From Atrichornis clamosus (taxonomy: Eukaryota > Chordata > Aves > Passeriformes > Menuridae), in assembly GCA_013400975.1 (NCBI GenBank), contig WBMZ01010857.1:47376-111375 (forward strand): a stretch of DNA of 64,000 bases. Reading direction: 5' to 3'. Positions 61,196-64,000 of the stretch are shown piece by piece. The position numbers and the translations under genes are program-made. How positions within the stretch are numbered: the first letter of the stretch is position 1; every line of letters begins with the position of its first letter. The notes below the pieces were generated by a model. It was not told the DNA's origin. It made no database searches and saw only the letters and a list, made by a program, of their open reading frames with translations.

Positions 61196-62527
61196 TGGGT
61201 GCTCTGTGCCCTTAGTAATCTGTCTCTTGAAAGGGAATGGGTAAACCCTCTAATTTGAAAGGCATGTGTTAAAATATCTATGCTCAGCTTATGGGAAGCA
61301 CAAAGATAAATATATACCCTGCAGTATATTTCACTGCAGTATTTGGGCCTGACTACCGAAAAGACAGCTAAAACACAACAGCAAGAAAATGGGAAGACAA
61401 TTAAGAAGACAGAAGGATCCGGGGTTACATATTTATGAACTAGATAGTTATTAATAGTTAAATTTAAATGATTTTTTTACCACTAGAGTCTCCTATATAT
61501 TCTTGTCTTGCAAATAAATGATGCTTCCTTCCCACTCCTGCAAATTTTTTCCTTCTCCAAATCCACAGTGCCAGTGACCTTTCATTCAGGAAATAACAGC
61601 TGAGCCTTTTTTAGCCCAAGTGTAAATAGCTGAATTCAGTGCTCTTAATTTTTTTCAGTTTTGTTTTACAAGATTTATAGATATTGAAACATTACAGCAT
61701 ATTTAAACACTGAGATCAGTTAAATTGTCCTTATCTTTATGTTTAATAAATACACATAACTCTGCTTTGTCAGGTTGGGGTATGTGAATGCATGTGCATG
61801 AGAGGAAATTCAATGAACTGCAGTGCTGAGAGCAGCAGATTATTTTTCACTCTTCTCAAAGCAAGTAGCTGTGATTACAGTTCATCCACGCACACCAAAA
61901 AAACCCAGAGTACAGGCCCTTAATGCATGTCAGACTCTGGATTTCCAGATTGCTGCTTTGACATCTAACATGGACACAATTCTGTGGTGTTTTTCAATTC
62001 ATATCTTGGACTTTGTGCAAAATTTCCAGTCACAAAGACACTCTCTGCGTGGTGTTGGTTGTTAGCAGCTCACTTTAAATTCACTGAGTGGATTTGCACA
62101 GAAGCAGTTTTACTAGAGACAAAAAATATCTGTCTCAAAATGCTATAGCAAAATTTTGTTTATTGAAATCATCCCAGACCAAACAAACTTTGATATATAT
62201 GAATTGACAAAAATAATCTTCAATTAATGTACAAATTTTGATTCTGAAATAAATAATAGTAATGTCAGGAAACTGCACTTTTGAGGCATAAAATACTATA
62301 AGAATTTTAGGATTCTAGATGGTGATTTTTAGATCTTGAGATGCAAGGTGCAGTACAAATGTTATTACTTCTTTATTTTCTTATTGATATTATAAGGTTT
62401 TATGGGGAATATAGTTACAAAATGGAGATCTGGCTGAAGTTCCAGGGCTTACCTTCAATCATGTGGTGGTGACAAAACAGTAGAAGGAAGAGCCAGGCAG
62501 TGCCTGCACTCAACAGAAATAAGGAAC

Positions 62528-62905
62528 AATCATAGAATCAGAATCCCAGACTGGTGTGGGTTGGAAGGGACCTTCAAGGTCATCTCATCCCACCCACCTA
62601 CGAGGGGCAGGTAAACTTTCTACTACACCAGGTTGTTCCAAGCCCCATCCAACCTGCCCTTGAACACTTCCATGGATGGAGTAGCGACAGCTTCTCTGGG
62701 CAACCTGTGCCAGGGCTGCATCACCTTCACAGGGAAGAAATTCTTCCTAATATCCAATCTAAAACTACTCTCTGTTAGTTTGAAGCCATTCCCCCTTGTC
62801 CTGTCACTCCAGTTCCTGATGCAGAGTCTCTCCCCAGCTTTATCATAGGCTCCTTCAGAGAGTGGAAGGTGCTGTGAGGTCTCCTCACAACCTCCAGACA
62901 AAAAG
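62528..62905 (-). mobile_element. CR1 LINE 3' tail, the longest tail copy in the window
   Basis: Begins 'AATCATAGAATCAGAATCCC' and runs through 'GGTTGGAAGGGACCTTCAAGG', 'CATCCAACCTGCCCTTGAACA', 'CAGGGAAGAAATTCTTCCTAA', 'CCCCCTTGTCCTGTCACT' and 'CCTCACAACCTCCAGAC'. It extends about 375 bases and is relatively well preserved. Confidence 0.95.
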
Positions 62906-64000
62906 AAGCAGCCTACAGCTCTTGCTCAGTTTTCTCTATTTCTCTGCTTGTTTACCTGGCTTTTGCTCAAACCCTATCTCCTAGTCTCTTCAGACTTATT
63001 TCTCCAGAGTTCCGGTTTTTTTTGCCTGGAGTTCCATATACCACTTTACCTCCAGAGTAAATCCATGAGATAAAAAATAATAATTGTACAGCTGATACTT
63101 GCCATCACCTTGCCTGTTTAGCCCACAAGTTATTTAGATTATAAAGGTGTTCTGCCAAGTACTTTGCAAGGCAAGGATCTGTCCCTGAGTGCTTATGAGG
63201 CACTGCTATCCTAACATTCACTGAAAACTTTATGCCATCTGAGGATGTAGTTTTTAGGACTAATAGGTGTAGCTGGGCTTACTTCGCTTAACATGAGGGC
63301 TATCAACACTCTCCAATGTTTAAAAATCACTTTATTTTTAACAATACTTTATGCAACATCTTTGTACAACCTCTCACATCTGCCTGAGGCATTTGCAAAG
63401 TCATCAGAAAGTCACCTTTAACTTTTGATCACCATAATGATGCACTATGAGTTCTAGCATAGAAATTTCCTTAAATAGGTTTCACAGTACTCACTTTAGT
63501 ATTTTTTAAAATTACTTTGCACAACAAATATCCCTAGAACAGCGATATGTGAACAGAGATTAATGTTTTGCATAGTACAACAAGTCATTTCCACTCTGTC
63601 TGTGTCTTGCCAAAAAATAACAAAGCTAAATGAAATTGATAATATGGACATGATAGCACTCTCCCCACTTGCCAAATGCTCTTTTCTAGCCCTCTGTGCC
63701 CTCTCCCACAAGCTATGGAGTCCTCAGCAAGTCACATTAAATCTTAAACATGGAAAAAAAGATTCAGAGACATAGAGTCTGGTCCTTATAAAGCATTAAT
63801 GACAGACAAAGTGTTAGCATAAATGAATGGGACAAACCCAGTATTTCACAAGAACCTATGAAGGATAGATACACTTTAGCTTTAAAAAATTACAGCTCCT
63901 TTTCTGTTCATAGTTACTTAAATTACTTGAAAGATGGGTAACTCAGTACACAGCGCTCTGTCTAAATATAATTGGTGATGAGTGTCTTAGTTTGAAAGGC

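Larger units (their letters stand above)
55104..64000. other. Intergenic sequence with scattered repeats
   Basis: Contains CR1 copies (56544, 58500, 61126, 62528) and an (AC)n tract (57510). A somewhat GC-rich patch at 55900-56000 is not identified. A 137-codon open frame at 59941-60354 has no recognisable motif. No exon of a known gene was identified. Confidence 0.65.

Noticed and set aside
62554..62901. Open frames of 74, 92 and 71 codons
   Set aside because: They fall in the CR1 tail at 62528-62905, which is the non-coding 3' end of that LINE.
1..64000. CRISPR array, bacterial operon, tRNA or rRNA genes
   Set aside because: There are no regularly spaced direct repeats, no prokaryotic-style gene packing, and no cloverleaf or rRNA core sequence noticed. 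The splice structure and CR1/LTR content show an avian nuclear genome.

Overview
The window is vertebrate nuclear DNA, most likely from a bird in the Neoaves. It is AT-leaning and gene-poor, with small coding exons joined by GT..AG introns. It carries at least eleven CR1 LINE tails or fragments, most ending in the typical 'CTGTGATTC(TATGATTC)' motif, and several endogenous-retrovirus (ERV) LTRs of types common in bird genomes. There is one 79-base assembly gap (N run) at 10138-10216.

One protein-coding gene is recognisable: PRR5 (Protor-1, a Rictor-binding subunit of mTORC2), on the + strand. Seven coding exons lie at 900-980, 6130-6178, 6851-6908, 12082-12173, 14269-14409, 36146-36284 and 39006-39556. 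Every junction has consensus GT..AG and the phases match, so they join into one open frame of 369 codons plus a stop. The first coding exon or exons, with the start codon and promoter, lie upstream of base 1. The 3' UTR follows 39556, with poly(A) signals at 40038, 40127 and 40542.

Layout: 1-40150 is PRR5, including one 21.7 kb intron (14410-36145) that holds CR1 copies, microsatellites, an AT-rich degenerate repeat and a reiterated LTR/ERV-type repeat (29.5-30.3 kb). 40150-64000 is intergenic. It contains a cluster of LTRs (45.97-50.74 kb) in which two approximately 605 bp copies of one family sit in opposite orientation, each with its own 6-bp target-site duplication (TSD), around a third, unrelated LTR. 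Further on are an LTR 3' end (54.9-55.1 kb), an (AC)n microsatellite and several CR1 copies. I recognised no second gene in the last 24 kb. ARHGAP8, the PRR5 neighbour in human, was looked for and not seen.

I see no operon, CRISPR array, tRNA or rRNA gene, and no convincing new biological system. The most useful leads are the inverted solo-LTR pair, a 64-codon in-frame extension that would follow retention of the intron after the exon ending at 12173, and the proline-poor C-terminal region of this PRR5.
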